Counted from the stretch's first letter, positions 34,543 to 46,461 are shown. The stretch: 64,000 bases of DNA from Candidatus Desulfofervidaceae bacterium (GCA_027038965.1 JALWFG010000016.1:62001-126000); one strand, 5' to 3'. The notes: generated by a model not told the origin, from the letters alone. Program-made: numbers and translations.

Positions 34543-37212
34543 CTAACTTACCTCAGCCCAATTTTTTCCGGTCTTGATATTTACCCTCAAGGGCACCTCT
34601 AAATCCACCACCCCCTCCATAACTACCTTGACCATCGATTCCAAGAGGGATAATTCTTCTGGTGGGGCCTCAAAGATCAATTCATCATGGACTTGCATAA
34701 TCATCTTTGATTGTAGCCCTTTCTGCCTTATTTTTTCCCACAGGGATATCATGGCCTTTTTAATAATCTCCGCCGCCGTTCCTTGAATGGGCGTATTAAT
34801 GGCCATTCTCTCTGCGGCCTTGCGGACATTCTGGTTGGAAGAATGAATTTCAGGCAAATAACGCTTATGTTTAAAAAGCGTCTCCACATATCCCCTTTCC
34901 CTTGCCTGGTTAAGGAGCTCAAGGATGTATTTTTTCACCCCCGGATAACGCTCAAAATAAGAGTCAATGTAATTTTGGGCCATTTTCACCGTAATTCCCA
35001 ACTCCTTGGACAACCCATAGGCACTCATTCCATAAATGATGCCAAAATTGATCACCTTGGCCTGACGTCTCATGTCAGGGGTAACCTGCTGTGGTGACAC
35101 ATTAAATATTTCTGCGGCAGTGCGAGTATGAATGTCTGCTCCCTGTTTAAAGGCCTCAAGTAGTCCTTCATCCCTTGAGAAATGGGCCAAGAGCCGCAGT
35201 TCTATTTGGGAATAATCAGCCGCCAGGTAATACCAACCCGTCTCTGGAACAAAGGCGCGGCGAATTTTTAAGCCTTCTTCACCTCTAGCAGGGATGTTTT
35301 GGAGATTGGGGTTGCTGCTGCTAAGCCGCCCTGTTATGGTGACGGTTTGATTATAGGAAGTGTGAATTCGGCCCGTAGAGGGATTAATCATTTTGGGCAA
35401 GGAGGTTATATAGCCTGAATAAAGCTTCATCAACATCCGGTATCTCAAAATGGCCTTGGGTAAGGGGTGCAAAAGGGCCAGGGCCTTGAGGACCTCGGCG
35501 TCAGTGGAATAGCCTGTTTTAGCCCTTGTCTTTTTAATCACTGGCAACTTTAGCCTTTCAAATAGAATATGTCTCAGTTTTTGAGGGGAATTGATGTTAA
35601 ATTCCTCTCCAGCCAAATCAAAGATTTCTCTTTCTAACTGTCGTAAGAGGATTAAAAACTCCCTTTCTAATAACCCCAGATATTCCTTGTCTATCCCTAC
35701 CCCCCAATATTCCATATCGGCTAGGACCCGAATAAGGGGAATTTCTATCTGGGCAAAGAGGGTGTCAAAATTTCCTTTATTTATCTGCTCTTTTATGATT
35801 GGAACGGCGCGTAAGATTAAGTCTGCCTCTTCACAGGCCTGGTTTGCCAACCTTGAAACAGGGCATTGCTCTAGGGGAGTCTTATCTTCCAAATGATATC
35901 TTGATTTTACCTTCAAATATTTCTGGGCAAGTCCCTCTACGCTCAATTCCCCCTGATGGGGGTCAAGGGTATAGCTTCCTATAAGGGTATCAAAGAAGGG
36001 GCCCTTTAATTCTACACCATACCGCCGTAAGACAATCAGAGACCGCTTGAGGTCATGACCAATTTTCAATTGGTTCTCATTCTCCAAAATGGGCCTAAGG
36101 GCATTTATCACCTCATGAGGATTAAGAATTTTTGGCATTCCTAAGTAAAAGTGCCCAAGAGGGATATACCAGGCCTGACCTGGACTAAGGCAAAAGGCAA
36201 TGCCTATAATATCTGCTTCCCGAGGACTTTTTTGGCTATCCTTGACCACTAAAGAAAATTCCTTGGCCTGTAAAAGCCTATCTGTCAAGGAGACTAAAGC
36301 ATTCTGGCTCAAAATTGTCTCATAACGGCCCTGGGGCAGAGGGCTATACAAAGAAAGGTCTTTAAGCAATTTATTAAAATCCAATTCCTCAAATAACCCT
36401 CTGAGCGTTTCTCTTTTTTGGGGCCTTAATCTCAAATCAGATAAAGAGATTTCCAAGGGCACATTCTCTTCCAAGGAAACAAGTCTAAGATTAAGCCAGA
36501 CCTGCTCTTTAAACGCCAGGAGATTTTTCTTAATCCGCTCCGGTTTCACCTCTTCTAAATGTCTTAAAAGATTATCCAAAGAGCCAAATTGCCTCAAAAG
36601 CTTCAGGGCCGTTTTTTCTCCAATCCCAGGCACCCCAGCCACATTATCAATTTTATCACCTGTTAGGGCCATCACCTCTCTTAGGCGAGATGGGGCTAAG
36701 CCATACCTGTTTCTGATATCGGCCTCGGTAATAATCCTATTTCGCATAGAATCCCACATAACGATCCTTTCACAAAGCAGTTGCTGCAGGTCTTTATCCC
36801 CAGAAACGATGACAATTTCTACTTCTTGAGGCAATTTTTTACACAGGGTCGCAATGATATCATCTGCCTCATAACCCTCCCTTTCCAAACTGGCAATTCC
36901 CAAGGCATCCACTATTTTTTTAATGAAAGGAATCTGCCTAGAGAGGTCATCGGGCATAGGGGGGCGATTGGCCTTGTAATCAGGGCTTTCCTTATGCCTG
37001 AAGGTAGGGCCTTTGGCATCCCAAATGACAGCCATATATTCGGGATTCTTTTCCCGCAAAATCTTTAAAAGCATATTAGTGACGCCATAAATGGCCTGGG
37101 TAGGCATCCCTTTAGAATTGGAAAGGGGGGTCAGGGCATGGTAAGCCCGATAGATGTAAGAACTGCCATCTATGAGATAAACTTTTTTTGTTTCACCTTT
37201 ATTCAAAGACAC
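34543..37212 (-). CDS. polA: DNA polymerase I, proofreading site apparently lost
   Basis: An 889-residue enzyme. The 5'-nuclease domain (YLIDGSSYIYRAYHAL, EADDIIATL, GDKIDNVAGVPGIGEKTA) is followed by a 3'-5' exonuclease-like domain and the family A polymerase domain: the LAADYSQIELRLLAHFS motif A, the RRQAKVINFGIIYGMSAYGLS O-helix motif, and QVHDELIFEAP motif C. At the first exonuclease motif (DTET in E. coli) it has FSLVVKDSQK, so two catalytic carboxylates are missing and proofreading is probably inactive, as in Taq or Bst polymerases. It is a monocistronic gene with its own promoter. Confidence 0.96.
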   Translation of the reverse strand: MSLNKGETKKVYLIDGSSYIYRAYHALTPLSNSKGMPTQAIYGVTNMLLKILREKNPEYMAVIWDAKGPTFRHKESPDYKANRPPMPDDLSRQIPFIKKIVDALGIASLEREGYEADDIIATLCKKLPQEVEIVIVSGDKDLQQLLCERIVMWDSMRNRIITEADIRNRYGLAPSRLREVMALTGDKIDNVAGVPGIGEKTALKLLRQFGSLDNLLRHLEEVKPERIKKNLLAFKEQVWLNLRLVSLEENVPLEISLSDLRLRPQKRETLRGLFEELDFNKLLKDLSLYSPLPQGRYETILSQNALVSLTDRLLQAKEFSLVVKDSQKSPREADIIGIAFCLSPGQAWYIPLGHFYLGMPKILNPHEVINALRPILENENQLKIGHDLKRSLIVLRRYGVELKGPFFDTLIGSYTLDPHQGELSVEGLAQKYLKVKSRYHLEDKTPLEQCPVSRLANQACEEADLILRAVPIIKEQINKGNFDTLFAQIEIPLIRVLADMEYWGVGIDKEYLGLLEREFLILLRQLEREIFDLAGEEFNINSPQKLRHILFERLKLPVIKKTRAKTGYSTDAEVLKALALLHPLPKAILRYRMLMKLYSGYITSLPKMINPSTGRIHTSYNQTVTITGRLSSSNPNLQNIPARGEEGLKIRRAFVPETGWYYLAADYSQIELRLLAHFSRDEGLLEAFKQGADIHTRTAAEIFNVSPQQVTPDMRRQAKVINFGIIYGMSAYGLSKELGITVKMAQNYIDSYFERYPGVKKYILELLNQARERGYVETLFKHKRYLPEIHSSNQNVRKAAERMAINTPIQGTAAEIIKKAMISLWEKIRQKGLQSKMIMQVHDELIFEAPPEELSLLESMVKVVMEGVVDLEVPLRVNIKTGKNWAEVS

Positions 37213-37218
37213 AAGGCC

Positions 37219-37247
37219 TTTTTAAGAAACCTTAGTTAAGATGTCAA
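37219..37247 (-). promoter_or_regulatory. Sigma-70-type promoter of polA
   Basis: Minus strand: perfect TTGACA (37247-37242), 17-bp spacer, TAAAAA (37224-37219), 7 bp before the start codon. The transcript would be almost leaderless unless initiation is further upstream. Confidence 0.6.
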
Positions 37248-37447
37248 GTAAGGGCAAAAAACTACTTGACTTTTTCAAGGCGTGATGTTAATAGAGAATG
37301 GTTAGGAAGGGCGTAGTTTGTATAAATCCTTGAAAAAAGGAGGTGATGAGAGGGGAAAGGTAGGGTAAAGAATGGGAGTGGCAACGGTTAAGTGGAGAGT
37401 TAAAGATAAGAAATTGCAAAAAAAATTGTAAAAAGAGGAGGGAGAAG

Positions 37448-38785
37448 ATGAAGAAAGGTTGGATGTGGCTAATAGCCGCATTTTTGATTGTGGCCATGGC
37501 TATGCCGGCTTTGGCCGATGTGAACATCAGTGGTAGCTATCGGTTAAGAGGTGCCTATCTTGAACCTGGTAAACCTGCCACCAATTTGTCATTTTATGAC
37601 AACAGACTGCGGTTTGACATCACCGCCAAGGTATCTGATGACTTGACCATGTATATCCAAGCAGATAGCGGCTTAGGGTATAACGGTCATGAGAATGCCA
37701 ATCCCTTGGCAAATCAGGATAGCTATGATGGTATTTTGAGCCAGCACTATGGTGCAGATAGAGATTCTAGCGGCAATGCTCATGACATTGTCTTCCAGCG
37801 GGCCTATTTCAAGTACAATTCTCCAATTGGCACCTTCCAGATTGGCCGGCAGTGGGCCTTCTGGGGCAAAGGTATGATGATTTCTATGAACAGAAATCGG
37901 ATTAAGTATGTTTACAGCCAGCCCGGTTATTTCTTGGGTTGTGGATTGGATAAATGGGATGAAGGAAATATTACTGTGGACCATGATGACGAAGACCACT
38001 ATTTTGTCTTTGCCAGCTTCAGCAATCTGGTAGAGGGCCTGACCTGGTCCCCATGGTTTGGTTATATTCATGGTCCTGGCAGTGGTTTAAATGATGAGGA
38101 TATCTATTACACCTCTCAGGCCTTGAAGTTTGTAAAAGACAAGTTGGCTTTAAACGCTGAGTTTGACTATAAGTGGGGCAATACTCAGCAAAATCCGGAA
38201 ATCAAAGTACGTCAATATGCCTTTGGTGTTGATGCCAACTATGACTTAGATATTGCCAAAGTTGGGGCTGAATTTGCCTTTTTCTCTGGTGCCAGTGCCC
38301 AAGATTTAAATGCAAATAGAAAATCCAAGGTCTTCCACAGCTCCTATTGGTATGCACCTTTTGTCATCTTTGGTGAAGTTCCGCTTGGTCCTGATCTTAT
38401 TGCACCTGATGGACAACACAGCGGCATTAGCGGTTGGTCCCACGAACTTGCCAATTGTTACTTCTTCAAGGTCTATGCCACGGCCTCTCCAATTGAAAAT
38501 CTAGAAGTTACCGGTGCTATTGGTTATATTCAGGCCGACGAACCAAGGGCTGTTAAAGATAACACTGGTACATACGTTAACACTGGCGCTGACAACATGG
38601 GCTGGGAATTTGACTTGATTGGTACTTACAAGATTACCAGTAATCTTTCCTACACAGTGGTTGGTGCCTATTTCACCGCGGGCAATTACTATGATGGCTA
38701 TTCAGCAACCAATGGTGTTATAACTCAACACACTAAATCTGATGATGCCTATGCCCTCTTGCATCAGATTCAGATCAACTTCTAA
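37448..38785 (+). CDS. Outer-membrane porin-like beta-barrel
   Basis: A 445-residue protein. The signal peptide (MWLIAAFLIVAMAMPALA) is followed by VNISGSYRLRGAYLEP and repeated amphipathic strands (RLRFDITAKVSDDLTMYIQAD, AYFKYNSPIGTFQIGRQ). It ends in a C-terminal Phe (HQIQINF), the BAM recognition type. It resembles the general porin-like proteins of Desulfobacterota. AGAGGAGGGAGAAG is a strong ribosome site, codons are regular and a strong terminator follows, all consistent with a highly expressed protein. The upstream 235 bp contain a TTGACT (about 37267) but no convincing -10 box. The solute is unknown. Confidence 0.85.
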   Translation: MKKGWMWLIAAFLIVAMAMPALADVNISGSYRLRGAYLEPGKPATNLSFYDNRLRFDITAKVSDDLTMYIQADSGLGYNGHENANPLANQDSYDGILSQHYGADRDSSGNAHDIVFQRAYFKYNSPIGTFQIGRQWAFWGKGMMISMNRNRIKYVYSQPGYFLGCGLDKWDEGNITVDHDDEDHYFVFASFSNLVEGLTWSPWFGYIHGPGSGLNDEDIYYTSQALKFVKDKLALNAEFDYKWGNTQQNPEIKVRQYAFGVDANYDLDIAKVGAEFAFFSGASAQDLNANRKSKVFHSSYWYAPFVIFGEVPLGPDLIAPDGQHSGISGWSHELANCYFFKVYATASPIENLEVTGAIGYIQADEPRAVKDNTGTYVNTGADNMGWEFDLIGTYKITSNLSYTVVGAYFTAGNYYDGYSATNGVITQHTKSDDAYALLHQIQINF

Positions 38786-38811
38786 GTTGGTCTAAATCCA
38801 AGCCATTACTT

Positions 38812-38847
38812 ACCCCTGGGACTTCCCCATCCCAGGGGTTTTTGTTT
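38812..38847 (+). terminator. Rho-independent terminator of the porin gene
   Basis: The 10-bp stem ACCCCTGGGA/TCCCAGGGGT with an 8-nt loop is followed by TTTTGTTTT. Confidence 0.95.
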
Positions 38848-38918
38848 TGGCTAATTTATTGTTGGTTTTTTGGTGATAAAGTGCTAGAAATAAGGTGTGA
38901 TGAATAAGGAGAACGGTG

Positions 38919-39020
38919 ATGGCAATATATCTTCTTATTATGCTTGGAATAGCTGCCATAACAGGCATAGGCTTCTTAATATCTTTTAGGCTTCATGATA
39001 AAAAAGAGGCCAAATCTTGA
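38919..39020 (+). CDS. Predicted 33-residue single-helix membrane peptide
   Basis: A short reading frame with AAGGAGA 7 bp before its ATG. It encodes MAIYLLIMLGIAAITGIGFL, then ISFRLHDKKEAKS: one membrane helix and a short basic/acidic tail. It lies between the porin terminator and gyrA. It recalls short membrane proteins such as CcoS but lacks their conserved tail, so I give no function. The good ribosome site and clean helix argue that it is real. Confidence 0.6.
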   Translation: MAIYLLIMLGIAAITGIGFLISFRLHDKKEAKS

Positions 39021-39183
39021 GTTAAGATACCGTTCAGATTAATTTTTAAACATCACCAGCTATTTTAGCTGTAGGAAGTTTTTTAAGTTTAGCCATTTTC
39101 TAGCCCTATCTCTAGACAAGTCTCTATATTTGTTCTATCCTTTAGCGGTTCTTAAATCAATTAAAGCCTATAGAGGGGTTTTT

Positions 39184-41634
39184 ATGTCTCTGGAGTTAGA
39201 AGCAAAGCCAACAATTCGTCCGGTCAATTTAGAGGAAGAGCTTAAGCGGTCCTATCTTGATTATGCCATGAGCGTCATTATTGGCAGGGCCTTACCAGAT
39301 GTCCGAGATGGGCTTAAGCCCGTTCATCGGCGCATTCTTTATGCGATGAGAAATCTGGGAAATGAATGGGACAAGCCCTATAAAAAGTCCGCCCGAATCG
39401 TGGGTGATGTCATTGGTAAGTATCATCCCCATGGAGATGCGGCGGTGTATGATGCCCTAGTGCGCATGGCTCAACCCTTTTCCATGCGTTATCCCCTGGT
39501 AGATGGGCAGGGAAATTTTGGTTCTATTGATGGGGATCCCCCAGCCGCCATGCGTTATACCGAAGTGCGCATGAGCAAAATCGCAGCGGAGCTTCTTAAG
39601 GACATTGAAAAGGATACTATCAATTGGATGCCCAATTATGATGAGACCTTGAAAGAACCCATGGTATTGCCTTCTCGTTTGCCCAATCTCCTTATCAATG
39701 GCTCGGCCGGGATTGCCGTAGGCATGGCCACCAATATTCCTCCTCATAACCTAGGAGAAGTGGTAGACGCCCTCGTAGCCTATCTGGAAAATCCCCAGAT
39801 TTCCTTAAAGGAGTTAATGAAGGTTATTCCAGGGCCCGATTTCCCCACTGGAGGCATCATTTGTGGCACAGAGGGTATTGAAGAGGCCTATGCTAAGGGA
39901 AAGGGCATCATTTGTGTTAGAGGTAAGGTAGATTTTGAAGAAAAAAAAGGCAAAACCCTTCTAGTAATTAAAGAAATTCCCTTTCAAGTATGTAAGGCCA
40001 AGTTAATTGAAAAGATCGCCTCTCTGGCCAAAGAAAAGAGGATAGAGGGCATTTCTGAAATCAGGGATGAATCAGACAGGGAGGGAATGAGAGTCGTCAT
40101 TGAGATAAAAAAAGGAGAAAATGCGCACATTATCCTAAATAAGTTGTATCGTTTTACCCCCTTAGAAACAAGCTACGGCATCATCTTCCTGGCCTTGGTA
40201 AATAATCGCCCGGTACTTTTAGGCCTAAAGGACATTTTAAGGGAATTTTTGGCCCACCGTCGCGAAGTGGTCATCAGACGCACTAGATATGAACTCAATA
40301 AGGCCAAACAGCGGGCCCACATATTGGAGGGCCTTAAGATTGCCCTAGACCATCTAGATGAGGTCATCCGACTTATAAGGAAGGCCCAAAGTCCACTTGA
40401 GGCCAAAAGAGGGCTGATGAACACCTTTGGATTGAGTGAAAGGCAATCTCAGGCCATTCTTGATATGAAACTCCAAAGACTAACTCAATTGGAGAGAGAT
40501 AAAATTATTCAAGAATATAGACAAGTCCTTCAAGATATTGCCAGATATGAAGCCATATTAAAGAGTGAAGATTTGATAAAGCAAATTATCAAGCAAGAGT
40601 TGATAGAAATCAAGGAAAGTTATGCCGATGAGCGAAGGACGGTCATTGAATTAAAAAGGAACAGTTTAACCGTAGAAGATTTGATTCCAGAAGAAGAGGT
40701 GGTAGTAACCCTGACATATAAGGGATATGTAAAGAGAATTCCCCTTGATGTCTATCGTAGCCAAAGACGGGGTGGAAAGGGCATTATAGGCACAGACTTG
40801 AAGCAAGGCGACTACGTTCAAGATGTCTTTATTGCCTCTACCCACAGCTATCTGTTAATCTTTACCAAAAGTGGGCTTTGTTATTCCTTAAAGGTCCATG
40901 AGATACCTGCGGCGGGAAGAACGGCGGCAGGAAGGCCCCTTGTAAACCTTCTTTCTCTGCCACTTAATGAAAAAATTGCCTTTGTGTTGACCATCTCTGA
41001 GTTTAAAGATGAGGGTTATATCTTTATGGCTACCCAAAGGGGATATATCAAAAAGGTCAAGATCTCTGACCTAAGCTACTTGGCCTCTACCACCAGGGGT
41101 ATCAGGGTAGCCAATTTAAATGGGAATGATAAACTGGTTGCCGGAGGAATAACTGAAGAAGGCCCTGATTCCGCTTCCAATGATGTCTTTTTACTTACCA
41201 AACACGGTCTGAGTATCAGATTTGATGCTAACCAAGTCCGGCCTATGGGAAGGACTGCTAGAGGCGTTATAGGAATAAGGCTTAAACCTCAGGATGAAGT
41301 AATCGGGATGGAAATTTTAAGAAGGGATAAACAAGGATTTATCTTGATTGTGACTGAAAACGGATATGGTAAAAGATGCCTTGTTGAAAACTTTAGAACT
41401 CAAAGTCGGGGTGGAAAGGGAATAATTGCCATAAAAACCACAGAAAAGACAGGTTTAGTCGTAGGTATGAAATATGTTGAAAACCCTGATGAAATTCTGT
41501 TGATTACTACAGGCGGAAAGATTATAAGGATTCATGTGAACACCATCTCAGTTTTAGGCAGGCAAGCAAGGGGTGTAAAACTTATAAATCTTGAAGATGG
41601 CGAAATGGTAGCTGGAATAGATAAGGCAAAGTAA
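39184..41634 (+). CDS. gyrA: DNA gyrase subunit A
   Basis: An 816-residue topoisomerase subunit. The N-terminus is [30 protein letters not shown], with catalytic Tyr in [12 protein letters not shown]. The C-terminal beta-pinwheel has the GyrA box QRRGGKG ([14 protein letters not shown]), which separates gyrase from topo IV. The quinolone pocket reads [10 protein letters not shown]: Ala at the E. coli Ser83 position, with Asp87 kept. I choose ATG 39184 after AGAGGGG; the frame runs 18 codons further upstream without family similarity. It lies upstream of dnaN and gyrB. Confidence 0.97.
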   Translation: MSLELEAKPTIRPVNLEEELKRSYLDYAMSVIIGRALPDVRDGLKPVHRRILYAMRNLGNEWDKPYKKSARIVGDVIGKYHPHGDAAVYDALVRMAQPFSMRYPLVDGQGNFGSIDGDPPAAMRYTEVRMSKIAAELLKDIEKDTINWMPNYDETLKEPMVLPSRLPNLLINGSAGIAVGMATNIPPHNLGEVVDALVAYLENPQISLKELMKVIPGPDFPTGGIICGTEGIEEAYAKGKGIICVRGKVDFEEKKGKTLLVIKEIPFQVCKAKLIEKIASLAKEKRIEGISEIRDESDREGMRVVIEIKKGENAHIILNKLYRFTPLETSYGIIFLALVNNRPVLLGLKDILREFLAHRREVVIRRTRYELNKAKQRAHILEGLKIALDHLDEVIRLIRKAQSPLEAKRGLMNTFGLSERQSQAILDMKLQRLTQLERDKIIQEYRQVLQDIARYEAILKSEDLIKQIIKQELIEIKESYADERRTVIELKRNSLTVEDLIPEEEVVVTLTYKGYVKRIPLDVYRSQRRGGKGIIGTDLKQGDYVQDVFIASTHSYLLIFTKSGLCYSLKVHEIPAAGRTAAGRPLVNLLSLPLNEKIAFVLTISEFKDEGYIFMATQRGYIKKVKISDLSYLASTTRGIRVANLNGNDKLVAGGITEEGPDSASNDVFLLTKHGLSIRFDANQVRPMGRTARGVIGIRLKPQDEVIGMEILRRDKQGFILIVTENGYGKRCLVENFRTQSRGGKGIIAIKTTEKTGLVVGMKYVENPDEILLITTGGKIIRIHVNTISVLGRQARGVKLINLEDGEMVAGIDKAK

Positions 41635-41642
41635 AGATAGAG

Positions 41643-41671
41643 TTGACAGTGAACGATTGAGTTTATACAAC
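41643..41671 (+). promoter_or_regulatory. Promoter-like pair after gyrA
   Basis: TTGACA (41643-41648), a 17-bp spacer, and TACAAC (4/6 to TATAAT). It would transcribe the small frameshifted gene and perhaps dnaN. Confidence 0.5.
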
Positions 41672-41711
41672 TGATATTACGCAAATCCCAAAAAGGTGCT
41701 AATATTAAACT

Positions 41712-41872
41712 ATGGAAAAGCCAAAAGAATTGATTGAACTATCTCCAGATTATCTCATAGCAATAAAGTCTTTGAAAACTAAGCATTACATGAATCGTTT
41801 GGACTTAAAGCAAAGACGGTTATTAAGACCAATTTGACTGCAATGGTTGAACTGAAAAAATGCAAGGGGTAG
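41712..41872 (+). pseudogene. Frameshifted small gene of unknown family
   Basis: The ATG frame gives MEKPKELIELSPDYLIAIKS and more, then meets TGA after 41 codons. A second frame, shifted by one base near 41783-41790, continues plausibly as ALHESFGLKAKTVIKTNLT and AMVELKKCKG to a TAG at 41870. Joining the two by one added base would give one protein of about 53 residues. No Shine-Dalgarno sequence is visible. I do not recognise the family. Confidence 0.45.
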
Positions 41873-41880
41873 AAGGTTGG

Positions 41881-41920
41881 TTGTATAAAATTGTATAAAA
41901 TGTTGATTTTTTGTTGATTT
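41881..41920 (+). repeat. Two short tandem direct repeats
   Basis: TTGTATAAAA occurs twice in tandem (41881-41900), followed by two copies of TGTTGATTT about 11 bp apart. The tract is nearly free of G+C and would melt easily. Confidence 0.7.
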
Positions 41921-42050
41921 AAAAAGCCATTTTTTAGGAAGGTTATTAAAGTAAAAAAGTTTTTTGAACGTTTTTTAAAGTCTTATTATTGTTTTTATGC
42001 TTTTACAACTTTGAAAAACATAAATAAATATAAGTTAGAAGGAGACTTTT

Positions 42051-43304
42051 ATGGAAGCAGTAGTCTTACAAAGATCATTATTAAATCTACTTCAAAAGGT
42101 GCAAAGCATCATAGAGAAAAAGTCCACTATGCCTGTTCTTTCACACACACTTTTGAAGACGAAGGATAACAGAATTATTGCTATGGCCACTGACCTGGAA
42201 GTGGCCTTTAAAGGAGAAATTATTGCCAATATAATTGTTCAAGGCGAAGTACTTGTTCCTGCGAAGCCACTTTATGACATCTTGAGAAATTTGAGTTCTG
42301 AAGAGGTAAGACTCAAAGCAAGTGAAAATGGTCGGCTTGAAATTCGGTCCCGAAGGTCGCATTTTTCCCTTGTAACGATGCCTACAGAAGAATTTCCTAT
42401 CTTTCCCGAAACAGAAGGATTTACCCTGCTATCTGCCTCCTCAGATATCCTTCGTAAAGGAATTTTAAAGACGTATTTTTCTATGGCCAGAGAAGACGAA
42501 AATTCCTCCTATGCCGGTTTATATATGGAAAAGAACGTGGAGGAAAAAAAGCTGTGCTTGGTCTCTACAGATACCTTTAGGCTTACATATAAGGAAATTC
42601 CCTTTCCCGAGGTTCAGAGTCTTCAGTTTGATAAGGGTATTATGATTCCTAGAAAGGCAGTTATGGAGATTCTTCGTTTAACAGGATTAGAGGCAGAATC
42701 AGGCCATAAATCTATTCTTATCGGGGCTGACCATCAAGCCTTTGTTTTAAAGACAACGCCTGACGAAAATATGTCTGAAGAGGCTGAAGGGGGTTCAGAT
42801 GAAGACAAAACTGCTTTGCTCTCATATTTGTTTTATACCCGTTTAATGGAGAACAAATTTCCTGACTACTCAGCCCTTATTCCTTCGCAGTTCAATTACG
42901 AGGCCATAATTCCCAGAGATGAATTTAAGAGTTGTCTAAAGAGAATGAATGCCATTATGACCGAAGAAATGAAAATTGGGACCTTCTACTTTGGCAAAAA
43001 CGGTCTTTTAGTTCAAATAGAGGATAGAAACACAGGAGAGGCTGAAGAGGAAATAGAAATAAAATTTTCTAAGGGCAAGCTGGAAGTAGATGAAAGAACA
43101 GAAGAAAGAATAATTGTGAATGATAAGGTAAGAATGGTGTTTAATATTCCTTTACTTCTTGATATAATCAATGCCCTGGACAGCGAAGAGTTTTTCTTTG
43201 GATTAAATGTAAAGGATTATCCGTGTTTAATCTCTGAAGACAAAGATATGGGATTTAAGGCCTTGATTGCTCCTATAGTTGAGAGAATGTCAGAGGAGAT
43301 GTAG
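42051..43304 (+). CDS. dnaN: DNA polymerase III beta clamp with acidic insertions
   Basis: A 417-residue sliding clamp; most DnaN proteins have about 365-380. Domain landmarks are LLQKVQSIIEKKSTMPVLSHTLL, MATDLEVAF, VPAKPLYDILRNL, then MPTEEFPIFPE and LVSTDTFRL, and ENKFPDYSALIP. Extra acidic stretches occur near residue 245 (PDENMSEEAEGGSDEDKT) and near residue 328 (NTGEAEEEIEIKF). The C-terminus lacks the common MPMRL-type ending and reads VERMSEEM. AAGGAG precedes ATG 42051. It heads a dnaN-gyrB pair. Confidence 0.95.
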   Translation: MEAVVLQRSLLNLLQKVQSIIEKKSTMPVLSHTLLKTKDNRIIAMATDLEVAFKGEIIANIIVQGEVLVPAKPLYDILRNLSSEEVRLKASENGRLEIRSRRSHFSLVTMPTEEFPIFPETEGFTLLSASSDILRKGILKTYFSMAREDENSSYAGLYMEKNVEEKKLCLVSTDTFRLTYKEIPFPEVQSLQFDKGIMIPRKAVMEILRLTGLEAESGHKSILIGADHQAFVLKTTPDENMSEEAEGGSDEDKTALLSYLFYTRLMENKFPDYSALIPSQFNYEAIIPRDEFKSCLKRMNAIMTEEMKIGTFYFGKNGLLVQIEDRNTGEAEEEIEIKFSKGKLEVDERTEERIIVNDKVRMVFNIPLLLDIINALDSEEFFFGLNVKDYPCLISEDKDMGFKALIAPIVERMSEEM

Positions 43305-43346
43305 TAATTTCTAGCTTTTTTAGAAGCAAAATGTGCAAAAATGTGA

Positions 43347-45722
<2,376 letters not shown>

Positions 45723-45822
45723 TTTGCCTGCACCTTAATGAAGTGGTTATTTGGGTAAATAGTTATTGGTTATTAGCGAATAAAAGCGGGAAGGTGAGAA
45801 GATAGTTATCACGATTTTTCTC

Positions 45823-45851
45823 TTGACAAAAATAATCACTTAGTTTATAAG
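45823..45851 (+). promoter_or_regulatory. Strong sigma-70-type promoter of the dsr operon
   Basis: Perfect TTGACA (45823-45828), 17-bp spacer, TATAAG (5/6, 45846-45851), about 20 bp before the ribosome site AAAGGAG. It is the only promoter I see for the RsbRD-dsrMKJOP genes. Confidence 0.88.
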
Positions 45852-45883
45852 AAACCCAATCGTAGCAACAAAAGGAGTCCAAA

Positions 45884-46441
45884 TTGGGCGATATTCTTAG
45901 AGATTTTCTATTGGAAAAGAGATCAGCTATCTTAGACAAGTGGTTAAATTATATATTAGGTACCTATCCAGAAGCTACAGCTAGATATTTTCGGTCTCAA
46001 AAAGATAGATTTTTGAATCCCGTCACTTATGAATTTAGGGAAAGTATAGGGGGAATATATCAATCTCTTATAGATGATGTTGATGAAGAAGAAGAGTTAT
46101 ACACTTCTTTAGATCGCATCATTAGAGTTCGGGCGGTTCAAGACTTTACACCATCACAGGCAGTTGGATTTATATTTTTGTTGAAACAAGCTATAAGAAA
46201 TGAATTAGGGAAAGAATTAGAGAAGAAGGGACTTGAAAAAGAGTTGTTAATTTTGGAAGAAAAGATAGATAAAATTGCCCTTTTTGCATTTGATATTTAT
46301 TTACGTTGTCGGGAACAGTTATATGAGGTGAGAATAAAGGATATTAAAAATAAGATTATGGGGTTATTAAAGGCAACAGGGTTAGTTCACGAAATTACCC
46401 AAGAGGAAATGAAATTTAAAGGAGATAAAGCTTTTATTTGA
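45884..46441 (+). CDS. RsbRD N-terminal-domain-like protein upstream of dsrM
   Basis: A 185-residue helical soluble protein: LRDFLLEKRSAILDKWLNYILGTYPEATARYFRSQKDRFLNPVTY, then FTPSQAVGFIFLLKQAIRNEL and FDIYLRCREQLYEVRI. This matches the RsbRD N-terminal (globin-like sensor) family that commonly precedes dsrM in sulfate reducers. The role is unproven; a sensor or assembly factor for the Dsr complex is possible. The start is TTG 45884, 6 bp after AAAGGAG; no ATG is suitably placed. It is the first gene after the operon promoter and 20 bp before dsrM. Confidence 0.85.
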   Translation: MGDILRDFLLEKRSAILDKWLNYILGTYPEATARYFRSQKDRFLNPVTYEFRESIGGIYQSLIDDVDEEEELYTSLDRIIRVRAVQDFTPSQAVGFIFLLKQAIRNELGKELEKKGLEKELLILEEKIDKIALFAFDIYLRCREQLYEVRIKDIKNKIMGLLKATGLVHEITQEEMKFKGDKAFI

Positions 46442-46461
46442 AATAAAGAGAGGTGGGATCT

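Larger units (their letters stand above)
41635..42050. other. A+T-rich gyrA-dnaN gap, weak oriC candidate
   Basis: This 416-bp gap holds a promoter-like pair, a frameshifted small gene and tandem A+T repeats before dnaN. A gap beside dnaN/gyrB/gyrA is a usual place for oriC. However, I found no TTATNCACA DnaA box on either strand, and dnaA is absent from the window. A weak pair TTGAAC/TATTGT (17 bp) upstream of 42000 could serve dnaN. Confidence 0.3.

Noticed and set aside
39130-39183. N-terminal extension of GyrA
   Set aside because: There is no family similarity, and AGAGGGG precedes the ATG at 39184.
41635-42050. Firm oriC call
   Set aside because: No DnaA boxes found by eye and no dnaA gene in the window; kept only as a weak candidate.
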